Below, in pieces: positions 1-8,564 of a DNA stretch of 64,000 nt. The notes beneath the pieces are model-generated. The model worked only from the letters and a program-made list of their open reading frames with translations, made no database searches and was not told the DNA's origin. Both the position numbers and the translations under genes were made by a program. Positions within the stretch are counted from its first letter, which is position 1, and each line of letters opens with the position of its first letter. The DNA is from Streptococcus oralis (lineage in GTDB: Bacteria > Bacillota > Bacilli > Lactobacillales > Streptococcaceae): contig NZ_QEWJ01000004.1 in assembly GCF_004127215.1 (NCBI RefSeq), forward strand, positions 1-64,000, given 5' to 3'.

Positions 1-70
1 CTACTTGCATGTATTAGGCACGCCGCCAGCGTTCGTCCTGAGCCAGGATCAAACTCTCATTAAAAGTTTG
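1..70 (-). rRNA. 16S ribosomal RNA, 5' end (partial)
   Basis: The complement of the first 60 bases is the universally conserved start of bacterial 16S rRNA, including the GAGTTTGATCCTGGCTCAG segment. Only the first part of the gene is inside the window; the rest continues to the left. The exact mature 5' end, near position 70, is estimated. The gene is read leftward, downstream of a tRNA-Glu gene on the same strand. Confidence 0.97.
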
Positions 71-212
71 AGTTCTCACTCATTTCTGTCACTGACAGAT
101 TTATTGTTTTTTCATTGTTCAGTACTACAACTAAAGTTGTAGTGCCCTGCACATTGGTTCGTCTTGTTCAGTTTTCAAAGGTCTTTGTCACTCTTTCTCT
201 CTCAAGCGACAA

Positions 213-248
213 CTATATTAGTATATCACAGCTGCTGATCTTTGTCAA
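213..248 (-). promoter_or_regulatory. rRNA operon promoter
   Basis: On the minus strand a perfect -35 box TTGACA (248-243) is followed by a 17-bp spacer and a -10 box TATACT (225-220). Transcription would start near 213, about 140 bases upstream of the 16S gene. The strength fits an rRNA promoter. It lies downstream of tRNA-Glu, so the rRNA can be transcribed independently of the tRNA. Confidence 0.8.
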
Positions 249-295
249 CACTTTTTTGAAACTTTTTTTACTTTTTTCAACCCTGCGATACACCA

Positions 296-367
296 TAGTC
301 CGTACGGGATTCGAACCCGTGTTACCGCCGTGAAAAGGCGGTGTCTTAACCCCTTGACCAACGGACC
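296..367 (-). tRNA. tRNA-Glu (anticodon TTC)
   Basis: The minus strand folds into a 72-nt cloverleaf. The acceptor arm GGTCCGT pairs with ACGGACT through a closing G-T pair. The anticodon arm CCGCC/GGCGG presents a TTC anticodon in the loop CTTTTCA, and the T arm contains GTTCGAATC. No CCA is encoded directly after the discriminator base. It lies between gltX, whose product charges it, and the 16S gene. Confidence 0.97.
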
Positions 368-387
368 TGAGCTTTTCAACTCTTTCT

Positions 388-415
388 ATTATACCTACTT
401 TTTTGCCTTTGTCAA
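388..415 (-). promoter_or_regulatory. tRNA-Glu promoter
   Basis: On the minus strand TTGACA (415-410), a 16-bp spacer and TATAAT (393-388) form a near-consensus promoter about 20 bases upstream of tRNA-Glu. Confidence 0.75.
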
Positions 416-456
416 GAACTTTTTTCCATCCTATACAAATTCTTTGAAGATAATAG

Positions 457-482
457 AAAAGAGCCAGTTTAACCGACTCTCT
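457..482 (-). terminator. Terminator after the deaminase gene
   Basis: On the minus strand an imperfect stem (GAGTC and GGCTC arms) followed by TTTTC overlaps the end of the deaminase gene. It separates that gene from the tRNA-Glu promoter. Confidence 0.5.
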
Positions 483-915
483 ATTTGGCTTGCCAATTAG
501 CCGCACGTTCTTCTCCCCACCAGTAAGGGATCAACTCGGCAGCCTTGATTGTTTTTCTTGTTTCGTAGTCCATCATGAACTCTGCTTCTTTATTTTCAGC
601 ATTCAATTCTAAGAGAAATTCTCTGCAAGCGCCACAGGGCATGCCTGATCCTTCGCCGTAGGGAGGTTTATCTCGAAAGGCGAGGATTTTCTTAACTTTA
701 GTTTGTCCTGAAAATTGATACATATTGAAGAGAGCTGCTCGTTCTGCACAGAGATGAAAAACGCCACAAGTGCCCTCCATACAAAATCCTGTGAAGATCT
801 GACCATCTTCTGCTTCTACCGCAGCAACAACATGGTTAGCATAAACAAAGTCAGAAACTTCATGGGGATTGAATAAGGTTCGTGCTTCTTCATACATTTT
901 TTCCCATGTATCCAT
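481..915 (-). CDS. Cytidine deaminase family protein
   Basis: The 144-residue protein is a small zinc-dependent nucleoside deaminase of the CDA fold. The visible catalytic motif is C56-A-E58, with E58 the expected proton shuttle, and P-C94-x-x-C97 supplies the other two zinc cysteines. The three-cysteine pattern is that of the tetrameric bacterial cytidine deaminases. Outside the motifs the sequence is not a close match to housekeeping Cdd, and the family also contains blasticidin-S-deaminase-like enzymes, so the exact substrate is open. It begins 12 bases after gltX on the same strand with a GGA-type ribosome site, so it is probably co-transcribed with gltX. Confidence 0.8.
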   Translation of the reverse strand: MDTWEKMYEEARTLFNPHEVSDFVYANHVVAAVEAEDGQIFTGFCMEGTCGVFHLCAERAALFNMYQFSGQTKVKKILAFRDKPPYGEGSGMPCGACREFLLELNAENKEAEFMMDYETRKTIKAAELIPYWWGEERAANWQAK

Positions 916-927
916 CGGAAGTCCTTT

Positions 928-2388
928 TTATTTAGAAATCTCTTTCAGCATGTTTTCAATATGCTGGATTGACTTTTCACGTCCGAGTAAGAAAATGGTG
1001 TCTGGTAATTCTGGTCCATGCATTTCACCTGAAACGGCAATACGAATCGGCATGAAGAGGTTTTTCCCTTTAATACCCGTTTCTTTTTGAACTGCTTTGA
1101 TTTGTGGGAAGATGTTTTCTGTCACAAATTCTTCATCTGTCATTGCTTCTAGTTTCGCTTTGAAGGCTTCTAGAACAACAGGAACGGTTTCTCCTGCCAT
1201 GACCTCGCGCTCAGCATCTGTCAGCTCTGGGAAATCTGCAAAGAAAAGATCTGTCAGTGGGACGATTTCGTCCACTGACTTCATTTGTGGTTTGTAGAGT
1301 TCCACCATTTTTTCAGACTTGTCAGTCAAACGCCCTGCTTCTTCTAAGTAAGGTTTAGCCATTTCAAAGATAGTAGCTAGATCAGCTCTCTTGATGTAGT
1401 CGTTGCTCATCCAGTCTAGTTTCTTCTGGTCGAAGGCTGCTGGAGACTTGCTGAGGCGGTTTTCGTCAAAGAGTTTAATCAATTCCTCACGTGAGAAAAT
1501 TTCATCTTCACCACCTGGGTTCCAACCAAGAAGGGCAATAAAGTTAAAGACTGCTTCTGGAAGATAGCCTTTTTTACGGTAGTCTTCGATAAACTGAAGG
1601 GTGTTAGTGTCCCGTTTAGACAATTTTTTACCCGTTTCAGAGTTGATGATCAAAGTCATGTGACCGAACTCTGGCGCTTCCCAACCAAGCGCTTCATAGA
1701 CCATGAGCTGTTTTGGGGTGTTGGCAATGTGGTCATCACCGCGGATAACGTGAGAAATCTGCATATCGTGGTCATCAATAACAACAGCAAAGTTGTAAGT
1801 TGGGTAGCCATCTTTCTTTTGGATAACCCAGTCACCACCGATGTTGCCACCTTCAAACTCGATATCACCTTTGACCATGTCATGCCATTTGTAGATACCA
1901 GACTCATTAACAGCCAAACGGACAGTTGGGATGATACCAGCTGCTTCACGTTCTGCGATGTAAGCTACTTTTTTTTCTTCGCTCATGCCAAGATATTCAT
2001 TGATGTAACGTGGTGTTTCACCTGCTGCTTCTTGACGTTCGCGCTCAGCCGCCAACTCTTCTTCTGTAACGTAAGATTTGTAGGCTTTTCCTTCAGCTAG
2101 CAATTGGTCGATGTATCTTTGATAGAGTTCCAAACGCTCTGATTGGCGGTAATTTTCATGAGTTTCTGGGCTTTCATCCCAATCCATGCCCAACCAGCGA
2201 AGATTTTCAAGTTGTGAGCGTTCTCCATCCTCAACATGGCGTTTACGGTCAGTATCTTCGATACGAATGATAAAAGTTCCACCATGATGGCGTGCGTAAA
2301 GGTAGTTAAACAATGCTGTACGGGCATTTCCGATGTGTAGGAGTCCTGTTGGACTTGGTGCGTAGCGTACGCGGATATCTTTTGACAT
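928..2388 (-). CDS. gltX: Glutamyl-tRNA synthetase
   Basis: This 486-residue class I aminoacyl-tRNA synthetase charges tRNA-Glu. In most Firmicutes it also charges tRNA-Gln, which is then amidated by GatCAB. The HIGH-type ATP-binding motif is seen as HIGN at residues 18-21 and the KMSKS loop as KLSKR near residue 255, with the C-terminal anticodon-binding helices after it. Length is normal for the family. The ATG follows AGGAGA. The gene lies between the pgi remnant and the deaminase gene, and tRNA-Glu lies about 560 bases downstream. Confidence 0.97.
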   Translation of the reverse strand: MSKDIRVRYAPSPTGLLHIGNARTALFNYLYARHHGGTFIIRIEDTDRKRHVEDGERSQLENLRWLGMDWDESPETHENYRQSERLELYQRYIDQLLAEGKAYKSYVTEEELAAERERQEAAGETPRYINEYLGMSEEKKVAYIAEREAAGIIPTVRLAVNESGIYKWHDMVKGDIEFEGGNIGGDWVIQKKDGYPTYNFAVVIDDHDMQISHVIRGDDHIANTPKQLMVYEALGWEAPEFGHMTLIINSETGKKLSKRDTNTLQFIEDYRKKGYLPEAVFNFIALLGWNPGGEDEIFSREELIKLFDENRLSKSPAAFDQKKLDWMSNDYIKRADLATIFEMAKPYLEEAGRLTDKSEKMVELYKPQMKSVDEIVPLTDLFFADFPELTDAEREVMAGETVPVVLEAFKAKLEAMTDEEFVTENIFPQIKAVQKETGIKGKNLFMPIRIAVSGEMHGPELPDTIFLLGREKSIQHIENMLKEISK

Positions 2389-2484
2389 AGTTTCTCCTAT
2401 AAAGTCTCTAGGCGTCTGCCTTTTTGCTTTCTATATTATATCACAAGTCTCGCCTGAGTCCAATGTCTACGAATAAAGAGAGTA

Positions 2485-2512
2485 AAAAGAGTGGGCAAGC
2501 CACTCTTTTCTT
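2485..2512 (-). terminator. Terminator at the end of the pgi remnant
   Basis: AAAAGAGTGG and CCACTCTTTT form a perfect 10-bp stem with a 5-nt loop and runs of T on both sides. It would end transcripts from the pgi remnant on the minus strand. Confidence 0.7.
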
Positions 2513-2515
2513 CTA

Positions 2516-2992
2516 TTATAGACGTGCGTTAAGCTCTTTGCTCAATTCTTCAAATCCTGGTTTTCCAAGAAGGGCAAACATGTTGCGTTTGTATGCTTCA
2601 ACACCTGGTTGGTCAAATGGGTTGATGGCATTCAAGTAACCTGAAAGGGCGATTGCCAATTCGAAGAAGTAGATCGTGTAGCCAAGAGTAAAGGCATCTT
2701 GCTCTGGAAGAGTCACATACATATTTGGTACGTCACCGTCAGTGTGGGCAAGAAGAACACCGTCAGTCGCTTTTTTGTTTACAAAGTCAACGTCTTTTCC
2801 TTGAAGGTAACCAAGTCCATCAAGGTCTTCTTCCAAAGTAGGAATGATCACGTTCTTACGTGGTTTGTCAACACGGACAACTGTTTCAAACATGATACGA
2901 GTTCCTTCTTGGATAAATTGACCCAATGAGTGTAAGTCAGTTGAGAAGTTAGCTGAAGTTGGGTAAATACCTTTTTGGTCTTTCCCTTCTGT
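2516..2992 (-). pseudogene. 3' remnant of a second glucose-6-phosphate isomerase gene
   Basis: This stretch encodes only the last 158 or so residues of glucose-6-phosphate isomerase, from the [11 protein letters not shown] motif to the natural stop. The intact pgi at 8565-9914 encodes the same region with about 12 substitutions over 136 residues. Homology ends abruptly near position 2993, where unrelated sequence begins. Both catalytic halves are needed, so no active enzyme can come from this piece. It directly precedes gltX. I infer that it is the tail of the ancestral pgi, left behind when a pgi plus sorbitol-operon block was brought in by recombination. Confidence 0.9.
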
Positions 2993-3141
2993 TCAGGCAC
3001 CCCTTGTGGATCCATCTGCTGGGAATTCCCTTGCACTGACTGGCTAGTTTGATTGACTTGCCAATCAACCACTGCGTCATCTATTTTTTCTAATTTAGAC
3101 CCAGAAGCCTGGACTTTTTGTCCAAGCTCTGAATCAATTTT
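2993..3141 (-). pseudogene. Unidentified gene fragment at the pgi junction
   Basis: From just inside a stop codon at 3142-3144, the minus strand stays open through this stretch and into the pgi remnant in a different frame. The translation is Gln/Ser-rich and includes LGQKVQASGSKLEKIDDAVV. It has no start codon with a ribosome site and no match I recognise. It may be the truncated end of whatever gene followed srlB in the donor of the sorbitol block. Confidence 0.35.
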
Positions 3142-3188
3142 TTAGACTTTTATTTTTCTAAATTGCTTGATTTGAAATTTTATTATGG

Positions 3189-3560
3189 TCAAGCAGTTTC
3201 GAAAATCTGAATGGTAGAGTCCTTTTCAATTACTACTGCTTGGTCTGCTGCAACATGGAGAGTGCCCGGCAGGCTGCCCTCTTTTGAACCATCAAAAGAA
3301 ATCGTGATATGGCCCAGTCCAGTTAAATTTTTTTCTACTACATTTCCTACGGCAGTAATCGAATATTCCTGACTATCTACCACCAGCTTTCCACCTTCTA
3401 GTATTGCACCTAGAAGATTTTTGTTATCGATTTTAAAACAATACTCTGCTAAGTCTTCCGGAGCTTCTTCTCCAAACAAAATGAGCATATTGGCATCTTG
3501 AATCATATTCTGAGCTTCAGGCCCCACTTGAATTACTTTAGCTTCAAAAATTTTCTTCAT
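3189..3560 (-). CDS. srlB: PTS glucitol/sorbitol-specific EIIA component
   Basis: The 123-residue cytoplasmic protein has the compact beta-rich form of the gut-family EIIA, including the GLGHITISFDG segment. In the phosphotransferase system it passes phosphate from HPr to the sorbitol EIIB domain. It is the last gene of the sorbitol operon, about 100 bases after srlE. Length equals the family norm of about 120 residues. The ATG follows a weak GGAATTAG-type site. Confidence 0.9.
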   Translation of the reverse strand: MKKIFEAKVIQVGPEAQNMIQDANMLILFGEEAPEDLAEYCFKIDNKNLLGAILEGGKLVVDSQEYSITAVGNVVEKNLTGLGHITISFDGSKEGSLPGTLHVAADQAVVIEKDSTIQIFETA

Positions 3561-3658
3561 CTAATTCCTATTCATCCTTTCTCAAATCTGTCATAAACTT
3601 ATGCTTATAGATAAGTTTAACATAATAGTTGCTATGTTTACGTGCATCTATCAAAAGT

Positions 3659-4639
3659 TTACTGATAAAGGCCAATACTAGCTATCCAAGCTACTAGCAC
3701 CCGCGGAACACCATTGAGAAAGCGTGAATAAAGCACAGAAGGGACACCAACCTCAACTGTTTCAGCCTTGGCTTCAGATAGACCGAGTGCTACAGGAATG
3801 AAATCACAACCGTTTTGAGTGTTGATAGCAAATATAGCTGGCAGAGCCATTTGGGGCGGAATAGTCCCTTTGCCGATTTCAACTCCAATTAAGGTTCCAA
3901 TAATCTGACTGATAACAGCTCCGGGGCCTAACAAAGGAGATAGGAATGGCAAGGAACAGATAAAGCCAATCAAAATGAGTCCCCAGATGTTCCCAGCTAG
4001 GGGAACCATTAATTTTGCCAGCCAATTTCCAACACCTGAACCTTGAATAACCCCAATCAGCAAGGAAACAAAGGCCATGAAAGGAATGATCGTGTTGAGC
4101 ATTGTTTGGATGGCTTCACGAGCAGCCTGGTTGAAAGTCGCAACGACCTTCCCAGCGCCCATCCCAATTCTTGCTACAATACTTGTTTCAGCTTTTTGCT
4201 CTGTAATTTTTTTACTAGTATCGTAAGTTGGCTTTTCTGTTACCACAGTTGTCGCTTTTTCGTCTTCATTAGCAGCAGAAATTTGATTAAGGCCAACTGC
4301 TGACACATAGATTTCCTCGGTTATATATTGAGCTAGAGGCCCACTTTTCCCTGTAGCGACAATATTTATTGTAGGGATCCCCTTTTTAGGATAAATACCA
4401 CAGCGAAGAGTACCGCCACAATCCACGATTGCTAAAGCAATTTCCTCATCTGGGATAGAAGTTTTAAACCCATTAACAGCTTCCATACCGGTCAAATCAG
4501 CAATTTTATCTACAATATCTGGCTTTTCTCCTCCGCCAGTGATATAGATGAATTTATGCTTAGCTTCACTAGGTGTAATGACCAAAGGTCCTCCGAAACC
4601 GCCATTTCCTTTAACAACTTTTATACTCTTATATGACAT
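3659..4639 (-). CDS. srlE: PTS glucitol/sorbitol-specific EIIB(C) component
   Basis: This 326-residue membrane protein carries an N-terminal EIIB domain with the typical [13 protein letters not shown] motif; the phosphorylated cysteine is one of C74/C80. A C-terminal hydrophobic domain follows. Together with SrlA and SrlB it imports sorbitol as sorbitol-6-phosphate. I chose the ATG at 4639, preceded by AAAGAG at suitable distance. An in-frame ATG at 4663 overlaps the end of srlA and lacks a better site. Confidence 0.92.
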   Translation of the reverse strand: MSYKSIKVVKGNGGFGGPLVITPSEAKHKFIYITGGGEKPDIVDKIADLTGMEAVNGFKTSIPDEEIALAIVDCGGTLRCGIYPKKGIPTINIVATGKSGPLAQYITEEIYVSAVGLNQISAANEDEKATTVVTEKPTYDTSKKITEQKAETSIVARIGMGAGKVVATFNQAAREAIQTMLNTIIPFMAFVSLLIGVIQGSGVGNWLAKLMVPLAGNIWGLILIGFICSLPFLSPLLGPGAVISQIIGTLIGVEIGKGTIPPQMALPAIFAINTQNGCDFIPVALGLSEAKAETVEVGVPSVLYSRFLNGVPRVLVAWIASIGLYQ

Positions 4640-4652
4640 AATTTCACTCTTT

Positions 4653-5198
4653 CTATAAATCAAATGTTTTACTCAAGGTAACACCTTGCTGTTTTGCTAC
4701 ATAAGCAGTTGTAAAATCGGTCACCCAACCGCCTACAAAGTTCATGACAAGCCCAACAAGCATGTAACGAATGGCTAAGTCCATTTGACTTAAACCTAAA
4801 GTTTGAATTCCTGTTGCAATTCCCATCCATACAAACAATTCCCCAGGATTGATATGCGGAAATACACCATTTGAAGTGTGGCAGAACTGCATCTGAGCTG
4901 CTACAAAACTAGGTTTATAATATTCTGGTAAGAAACGTCCCATACTGATTGCCATCGGATTCCCCAGCATAAAGGCAGAAATGAAAGGTAAAATCATATA
5001 CCGGCTAACAGGATTTTTGGCAGAAATCTTAGCCAGGGAATTGACCTTCTCTTCTCCCAAGAAAGCGATAAGGGTATTCATTGCAATCAATAGCATCAAG
5101 ACAAGCGGTACAATATTTGTCATCCAGCTAATAAAGGTTTCTCCACCTAATTGGAAGAGTTTCATAAAACTCTCTGCAAAATTTGTAATGTGATTCAT
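4653..5198 (-). CDS. srlA: PTS glucitol/sorbitol-specific EIIC component
   Basis: The 181-residue integral membrane protein has several hydrophobic segments and the family sequence [20 protein letters not shown]. It forms the sorbitol channel with the membrane part of SrlE. It overlaps gutM by 4 bases and ends 13 bases before srlE, consistent with translational coupling within one operon. Confidence 0.92.
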   Translation of the reverse strand: MNHITNFAESFMKLFQLGGETFISWMTNIVPLVLMLLIAMNTLIAFLGEEKVNSLAKISAKNPVSRYMILPFISAFMLGNPMAISMGRFLPEYYKPSFVAAQMQFCHTSNGVFPHINPGELFVWMGIATGIQTLGLSQMDLAIRYMLVGLVMNFVGGWVTDFTTAYVAKQQGVTLSKTFDL

Positions 5199-5692
5199 AA
5201 GGAACTCCCTTTCTTATTTTTTTTAAATAACTGTTTAATAGATAATTGTAAGTAATTCGCATAAAAGCCGAATCCCAGAAAAGAATCAGATGAACTTGTC
5301 TCTTTCTCAATACCTGCCTCATTCCAAAGATAGACTTTTCTAGCATCTTCTATGGCTGATTGCATCAACTTATTTTCTTTTCTCACAAGAGGATTATACT
5401 TGTCAAAATAATGGATGTCTTCTCCAACATAATCGTCCATATTTTGAAAACGTGCTAAGATTGTGACTCCTTGCATTTTGCTAGCTTTAAGAACCCGACC
5501 GTTTTCATCAACCGCGAACATGACAATCGTACCGGATTTGATTCTTCCGGACTTCCTGCCAATCGCTACGCGCCCCAGTTTTCGGAGCATCGTATAGGTC
5601 TTATTGAAGTCTTTGAGTTGCTGCCAGCCGAGGAACATTTGAAATATATAAGCTGCCATGACAAATACAGCGAAAATTATTAGCGAATTCAT
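5195..5692 (-). CDS. gutM: GutM-type glucitol operon activator
   Basis: The 165-residue protein starts with one hydrophobic helix (residues 3-20) and continues as a soluble domain containing RKLGRVAIGRKSGRI, typical of GutM/SrlM. In Escherichia coli GutM is an accessory activator of the sorbitol operon; how it works in streptococci is less clear. It overlaps srlA downstream and shares the base at 5692 with gutR upstream, so the gene is embedded in the operon. Confidence 0.85.
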   Translation of the reverse strand: MNSLIIFAVFVMAAYIFQMFLGWQQLKDFNKTYTMLRKLGRVAIGRKSGRIKSGTIVMFAVDENGRVLKASKMQGVTILARFQNMDDYVGEDIHYFDKYNPLVRKENKLMQSAIEDARKVYLWNEAGIEKETSSSDSFLGFGFYANYLQLSIKQLFKKNKKGSSL

Positions 5693-7557
5693 TAAAATAC
5701 TCCTTTGCTCTTAGAAAATGATAGAAACTCTGTCTCTGTTTCTACAGCCCTCAATGCTTCTTTTAGAGAAGGCTCTCCTGCAATTCGAAAAATGTCGTCA
5801 TACAATTCCAGCAATTCACTCTCCATTTTGCTTTCAATTTCTGAGGGAATGGCGACTAGAAAGATAAATTCAATCCAATCATCTCCTTTTTGATAAGGCT
5901 CTTCTAGCTTTCCAAACATTAAAATAGTCTTTGCATAACCCTGGTTAATTGTATGGGGGAAGGCAATTCCTCCACCAAAAATGGTTGATTGTTTTTTATC
6001 CCTATCAATTATCCGATTTCTAAAACCTTCATCAATCATCTGAAGTTTCTCTAACTCTGCAACCATATTTAGCAAGTATTGCTGATAGGTTTTTTGGGGA
6101 GTCAAACGAAGAAAACGTAAGCTGACTGTTTCTAGATTTTTTTGATGAAAAGCATTGGCCCTCTGCCATTCTTCCTGCAGCCATTGATCATCAAAAAGAT
6201 GATTAACTTGAATGACTGGAGATTTAGAATCTTTATATTTTAGAGGAACTGTCGTAAAAATCGCGAAATAGTCCTGATTCAAATCCAGATTAAAATCCTC
6301 TTCAGAATACTGAGTAATGTCTACATCATTTCCAAGAATTCGTCTGAGTTGCTGAATAATCATCGCAGCAGTTCCTCTTCCTGTTGTGCAAACTACAGCT
6401 ATCTGCTTGCGAGAACCATTTACAACAGAGTTTTGCTTTCTTAAAATCATTTCAAAATACAAAGCCAGATATCCGATTTCAGATAATTCCAATTCAGAAC
6501 CAAAAATTGCAGATAGTTCTTCTCCAGCAATTTTCGCCATTTCAAAAGCAAAAGGATATTGAGTTTGAACCTCGCCATGGAATATATCATTAGCTTGCAC
6601 ATGGAAAATCAGTCGATTGATTAAGGAGCCTAGATGAGACTTGATTTCTTCAAATAATTCTTCATCATCAAAGTTAACCAACATTGTTTCTTTGACTTTC
6701 TTGACAATCCCTTGAAAAATGTTTGCAAGCTGTTCAGATTGATAAGACGGCTTGCTTAAAGTGTCAATAAAACGGATATTAAACGGAAAACACAAAAAGT
6801 CTATCTCAAACTGACTGAGGGAAATCTTATAAGTCATCTCAATATGATAGATTAATTTTTCAACCAAAGGTGTCTCTGTTAAATCATTCCTATAGTAAGG
6901 AATAGGGCAACTCAACACCCTAGATGCATGAATACGCTCCACCATAATTGAAATGGTCTTTCGAAGGAGTTCCTTTGTTTCTTTCGGGATTTTATACTCC
7001 TGGAGTAGCGTCTCCAGAAAAGAAGATGTTGCCTCGGTGAGTGTCTTTCCTTCAAAGTAAGGGGCCACTTGGTGAATATAGAGCAAGCGCAAATTCAGCT
7101 CGGACCCCAAGACCTCCAGCCCACGGTTGGGCTTTCCTGAAATAGTGATAGAGTAACTCTCTGCCAAAGATTTTACTTGTTTTAAATCCTTATTAAGGGT
7201 ACTTCTACTAACACCTGCTTCCTCAGCCAAGTCGTCAATAAGAAGAGGGGAGGTTGACTCAATTAAACGTTTTAGTAAATAGGCAATTCTTTTACTGGAA
7301 GAATTGAAGTCACTCTCCCGTTTTAAACTACCAGATAAAATCCTTTCCAACTCAGTATAGTCATACACCTCTAACATTAACTGATCATCTTGTGAGATAA
7401 TCTGGATACTCGGAGCCAAAACATCATTTAATTGTTGGATACTCTTTTGCAAGGTTTGCATACTAATATCCAGCTCTGAGCGCATATCTACCAAGGAATA
7501 AGTTGGCTGTGAGACCATTTTTTCTAAAATATTATACCATCGATTTACTATGGTCAA
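5692..7557 (-). CDS. gutR: PRD-domain transcriptional regulator of the sorbitol operon
   Basis: This 621-residue regulator is of the BglG/MtlR type. It has two N-terminal helix-turn-helix regions (roughly residues 1-130), two PTS regulation domains (about 180-390), an EIIB-like domain with VCTTGRGTAAMI (about 395-480) and a C-terminal EIIA-like domain with the histidine motif GIAFPHTI. Such proteins sense PTS flux through phosphorylation and switch their operon on with substrate. It is the second gene of the operon, starting 23 bases after srlD, and is expected to activate the srlD promoter. Confidence 0.9.
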   Translation of the reverse strand: MTIVNRWYNILEKMVSQPTYSLVDMRSELDISMQTLQKSIQQLNDVLAPSIQIISQDDQLMLEVYDYTELERILSGSLKRESDFNSSSKRIAYLLKRLIESTSPLLIDDLAEEAGVSRSTLNKDLKQVKSLAESYSITISGKPNRGLEVLGSELNLRLLYIHQVAPYFEGKTLTEATSSFLETLLQEYKIPKETKELLRKTISIMVERIHASRVLSCPIPYYRNDLTETPLVEKLIYHIEMTYKISLSQFEIDFLCFPFNIRFIDTLSKPSYQSEQLANIFQGIVKKVKETMLVNFDDEELFEEIKSHLGSLINRLIFHVQANDIFHGEVQTQYPFAFEMAKIAGEELSAIFGSELELSEIGYLALYFEMILRKQNSVVNGSRKQIAVVCTTGRGTAAMIIQQLRRILGNDVDITQYSEEDFNLDLNQDYFAIFTTVPLKYKDSKSPVIQVNHLFDDQWLQEEWQRANAFHQKNLETVSLRFLRLTPQKTYQQYLLNMVAELEKLQMIDEGFRNRIIDRDKKQSTIFGGGIAFPHTINQGYAKTILMFGKLEEPYQKGDDWIEFIFLVAIPSEIESKMESELLELYDDIFRIAGEPSLKEALRAVETETEFLSFSKSKGVF

Positions 7558-7580
7558 CTCTCTTCCTCACCTTCATTTTT

Positions 7581-8381
7581 TTAACCGCGAGTTTTCCCTC
7601 CGGCAATATTTGTAGTGACTCCAGTTATATAGCTAGAACGGTCTGAAATATAGAATGCTACAAGGTCAGCTACTTCCCGTAGTTTACCACTTCGTCCCAA
7701 AGGAGTTGTTGAAGTTGAAGCATAACCAGCTCGAATATCTTCTACCGTCTTTCCACGGGTATAAGCAAGAGCTTCCTCATAAGAAAGAGTTCGAAGTCCC
7801 GTAGCTTCCATAATTCCTGGAGCAATTCCAACCACACGTACACCATGCTTACCCAGCTCTTTTGCCCATGAACGAGTGTAACTATAGACTGCTGCTTTTG
7901 TGGCAGCATAGGCACTTTGTCCTTCAGAACCTTCCAAGCCTGCTTCTGAAGCCATGTTCACAATTACACCTTTTCCATTTTTCACTAAAATACGTCCTAC
8001 TGCCTGACTAACCAAATACAAACCTTTTTGATTAATCATTGTTACTTTTTCAAACGTTTCATCGTCTAACTCGTAAGGACCTTTAGGATTTTCTGCATCA
8101 ATTAATAATCTGGGAACATTAATCCCTGCATTATTGACTACCGCATCAATATTGCCAAATCTTTCAACTATTTTGGCAACACCCTCTTCTACTTCAGAGC
8201 GAGAAGTTACATCAACTTTTACAAATAATAGATTCGGGTGACGCAAATCGTTGTCGCTAAGATCAAAATTCGCTACATTGACTCCTAATTCCAGCAATTC
8301 TTCAACGATTGCCTTACCGATCCCAGATGACGCGCCAGTCACAAGAACTGTTTTGCCTTTTATGTTTAACCAATCATTCAT
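7581..8381 (-). CDS. srlD: Sorbitol-6-phosphate 2-dehydrogenase
   Basis: The 266-residue short-chain dehydrogenase oxidises sorbitol-6-phosphate to fructose-6-phosphate with NAD+. Motifs seen are the cofactor glycine motif TGASSGIG near residue 20, NNAG, the catalytic serine in NMASEAG and the YAATK tyrosine-lysine pair. The ATG at 8381 is preceded by GAGAGG at 7 bases; the longer frame would start inside that site. It is the first gene of the sorbitol operon and sits directly after the intact pgi, whose product uses the same fructose-6-phosphate. Confidence 0.92.
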   Translation of the reverse strand: MNDWLNIKGKTVLVTGASSGIGKAIVEELLELGVNVANFDLSDNDLRHPNLLFVKVDVTSRSEVEEGVAKIVERFGNIDAVVNNAGINVPRLLIDAENPKGPYELDDETFEKVTMINQKGLYLVSQAVGRILVKNGKGVIVNMASEAGLEGSEGQSAYAATKAAVYSYTRSWAKELGKHGVRVVGIAPGIMEATGLRTLSYEEALAYTRGKTVEDIRAGYASTSTTPLGRSGKLREVADLVAFYISDRSSYITGVTTNIAGGKTRG

Positions 8382-8413
8382 TTTGATACCTCTCAAATTT
8401 TATTTACAAGGCA

Positions 8414-8430
8414 ATTATACAGCGCTTTCA
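8414..8430 (-). promoter_or_regulatory. Sorbitol operon promoter with catabolite-repression (cre) site
   Basis: On the minus strand TATAAT (8419-8414) follows TGAAAGCGCTGTAT (8430-8417), which matches the CcpA cre consensus TGWNANCGNTNWCA at about 12 of 14 positions. The cre site lies between the -10 and a poor -35, where bound CcpA would block RNA polymerase. The poor -35 suits an activator-dependent promoter. Confidence 0.6.
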
Positions 8431-8500
8431 TAAAAGAATTAAGACACTCTTTTTTACACTTTTAAAAAAAATAATAAACTAATTAAGAGGCTTGTACTAA

Positions 8501-8534
8501 AAATCCACAAGAAATGAACTTGTGGATCTTTTTA
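8501..8534. terminator. Bidirectional terminator between pgi and srlD
   Basis: ATCCACAAG and CTTGTGGAT form a perfect 9-bp stem with a 7-nt loop and T-runs on both strands. On the minus strand it ends the pgi transcript before the srlD promoter. Confidence 0.8.
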
Positions 8535-8564
8535 TATTCTAAATGAACTCAAAGCATATGAGAA

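Noticed and set aside
2848-3072. Open frame spanning the pgi junction as a possible new fusion gene
   Set aside because: Its second half is an out-of-frame reading of the pgi remnant, and there is no ribosome site; it is treated as a remnant.
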